A stretch of 64,000 bases of DNA from Acanthaster planci (Eukaryota; Echinodermata; Asteroidea; Valvatida; Acanthasteridae): assembly GCF_001949145.1 (NCBI RefSeq), contig NW_019091402.1, positions 2,287,726-2,351,725 on the forward strand, read 5' to 3'. A program made the translations under genes and the position numbers. This document shows positions 1-64,000 of the stretch, one piece after another (the first letter of the stretch is position 1; each line of letters begins with the position of its first letter). The notes beneath the pieces were generated by a model that worked only from the letters and a program-made list of their open reading frames with translations, made no database searches and was not told the DNA's origin.

Positions 1-53
1 ATGTTGTGACTCATTTTGTGGGATCTGGTTACAAACGGTCCTGCCTAATGTAC

Positions 54-62496
<62,443 letters not shown>

Positions 62497-62565
62497 CTGT
62501 GAACAATAGGAACAAAAAGTGGGGGCTGCATGAGTCCTCCTTACAAATCCAGAATTCAAGCTTCA

Positions 62566-62692
62566 GAGGCTTTGCACAGCTGCCATCTTGCAGGTCAGTG
62601 TGTTGTTCCACATGACGGGCACAAAAGGCCTACTCATGTCATATCCCAGTTGGAAAAAAATGACCTCCAAGATGGCTGCCACGCAAAGCCTC
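62566..62692. mobile_element. MITE family D, copy 3
   Basis: Starts gaggctttgcacagctgcca and ends gatggctgccacgcaaagcctc. It lies in a stretch present only beside copy B of the duplicated linker exon, not beside copy A. Confidence 0.75.
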
Positions 62693-63452
62693 AATAGGAT
62701 ATCAATAAAAACATGCCATACAGTATTTAATCTGAAAAATTTTCAACAGAAGCCTTTAAGACATCAACAAAGCCCACCGAATCGAAAATATTGAAGAACA
62801 ATATCTGGCAACAAGTTTAAATGGAAAAACAAGTCACAGAAGTGTCCAAATTGCAGAATTACGTAAGCCTGCCACAATTCAAAACAGGTTAATAGATACC
62901 CAAGGAACTAGAACTTCAAGGGCAATGCTGAGAGAAAAAACGCAACCACTAAACGCAACCACCTTCCACACAATTAAACAGTGAATTCATATCACATTAT
63001 GGTCTTCAGCACTAGCAACATTTGTGACCAGATGTAATCTTAAGTCTGATGGAGTCCACTTCAAGTGGAGGGCGAGATCGGGGAAGGGGGGGTGGGTGAA
63101 AAATTCCATGAAACATCCATTGGGACGATTGTAGCAATGACAACAATACTGTGGCTGTGATTCCGAGGGGGGGGTTAATGGCTAAAAGGCATGATTCTCT
63201 CCCAAATATGCTAAATGGCTGGGACGATGTCAGCCTTGTTCTTGGCTTCTTATAATGCCTCTTGTACAAGCATCAAAACCTCTGATATTAAAAGATCAAA
63301 CCTCAGATATAACTCAATGTTAATAATCATAATAGTAATAATAATAATGTATTCATTTATAAAGTGCAAATTTCATATATATATGTTCAATTAAGACATT
63401 AAGCATGGAACAATGAATACATTTAAACGTGGTTGAGCCAATGGCAACAAGG

Positions 63453-64000
63453 CTTGCAGGGTTCGACCTTAGCGCTGGTCCGCTAGACAAATTCTAGTAA
63501 AAACCGCGGCGGACCAGTCAAACCCGTCATCTGGGTAGTCCGACTGTCTAGTGAAGCAAAAACAATACCGACCGCATGAAATCGGATGGCGTCATTAGCT
63601 AGTCTACAGTAAAAAATAAAGCCCAAACGAAGTCTGGATCGGCTGTTCAAACAGTTCTGTGCAAGTCTTGCTGTATCATAAGTCAGGGAGTTCTAGTTCT
63701 GTCGGATAATAAAGTTTTGTAACAAAATGTATTCTTATGTGTCTATTTATTATGCCACGGACCTTACTCTGGGATTTTACTGTAGTTTGTATACAAAACA
63801 ATGCGTACAGCTGGTACTTATCTCATGGGAAAAACGAAGAAGTAGTTTGTATACAAAACAATGCGAAGAAGTAGCGTTAATTAACTGAAAACATTTAGTT
63901 GTCTTGCAAGTTCAGATCAAGTAGGTTCGTGAACAAGTCTGAAGTTATGTGGCGATTTTTCCCCTCTGTTTCTGATCCTGGGGCTGGGAAATCTACCAGT
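63453..64000. other. window edge, upstream intron
   Basis: No exon recognised. A 24-bp word starting gtagtttgtatacaaaacaa occurs twice, at 63782-63805 and 63842-63865. The next exons toward C2A must lie beyond 64000. Confidence 0.5.

Noticed and set aside
63012-63269. Two similar minus-strand frames at 63012-63269 and 61386-61586 as a repeated gene
   Set aside because: They match because they lie in the two copies of the duplicated block; neither has splice sites or phase that join the ferlin reading frame.

Overview
The window is eukaryotic genomic DNA that lies almost entirely inside one large gene on the minus strand: an otoferlin-type ferlin (OTOF family, type-II ferlin). I placed 37 coding exons between 62496 and 54, plus one duplicated copy of the first visible exon. 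They splice into about 1,839 codons with consistent phases. The gene runs off both ends: the N-terminal C2A part lies beyond 64000, and the end of C2F, the transmembrane segment and the stop codon lie before position 1. I recognise no other protein-coding gene on either strand.

The protein sits closer to vertebrate otoferlin than to dysferlin or myoferlin. There is no DysF insert in FerB, and the C2E to C2F stretch matches otoferlin almost residue for residue. Introns run to about 8 kb. The introns carry many short inverted-repeat elements and tRNA-derived SINEs, and vertebrate-style repeats (Alu, L1) are absent. The exons are GC-richer than the introns. Together this suggests a marine invertebrate deuterostome such as an echinoderm, hemichordate or cephalochordate; I cannot name the species.

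Layout in gene order (high to low coordinates): 61.2-62.5 kb linker exon, present twice; 55.7-59.0 kb C2B; 54.4-55.3 kb C2C; 48.2-52.4 kb post-C2C and FerA region; 41.6-46.3 kb three small exons coding a 92-residue insert absent from human otoferlin; 40.3 kb last FerA helices; 38.4-39.2 kb FerB; 35.9-37.6 kb C2D; 28.2-31.9 kb C2D end, linker and C2de; 18.7-27.2 kb charged, low-complexity linker including a 12-nt microexon; 10.9-15.3 kb C2E; 0.05-3.0 kb C2F. In the known family the parts work as one tail-anchored Ca2+ and phospholipid sensor in vesicle fusion.

Introns hold at least ten kinds of terminal-inverted-repeat or fold-back element, two SINE families, a pogo-like element with a 149-codon open frame, and several minisatellites. 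One minisatellite has amplified an exon/intron junction. The clearest oddities are the exon duplication flanked by single N bases (probably two alleles placed in tandem by the assembly), two GC-AG introns, the 92-residue cassette insert and the junction-derived minisatellite. I saw no undescribed multi-gene system.
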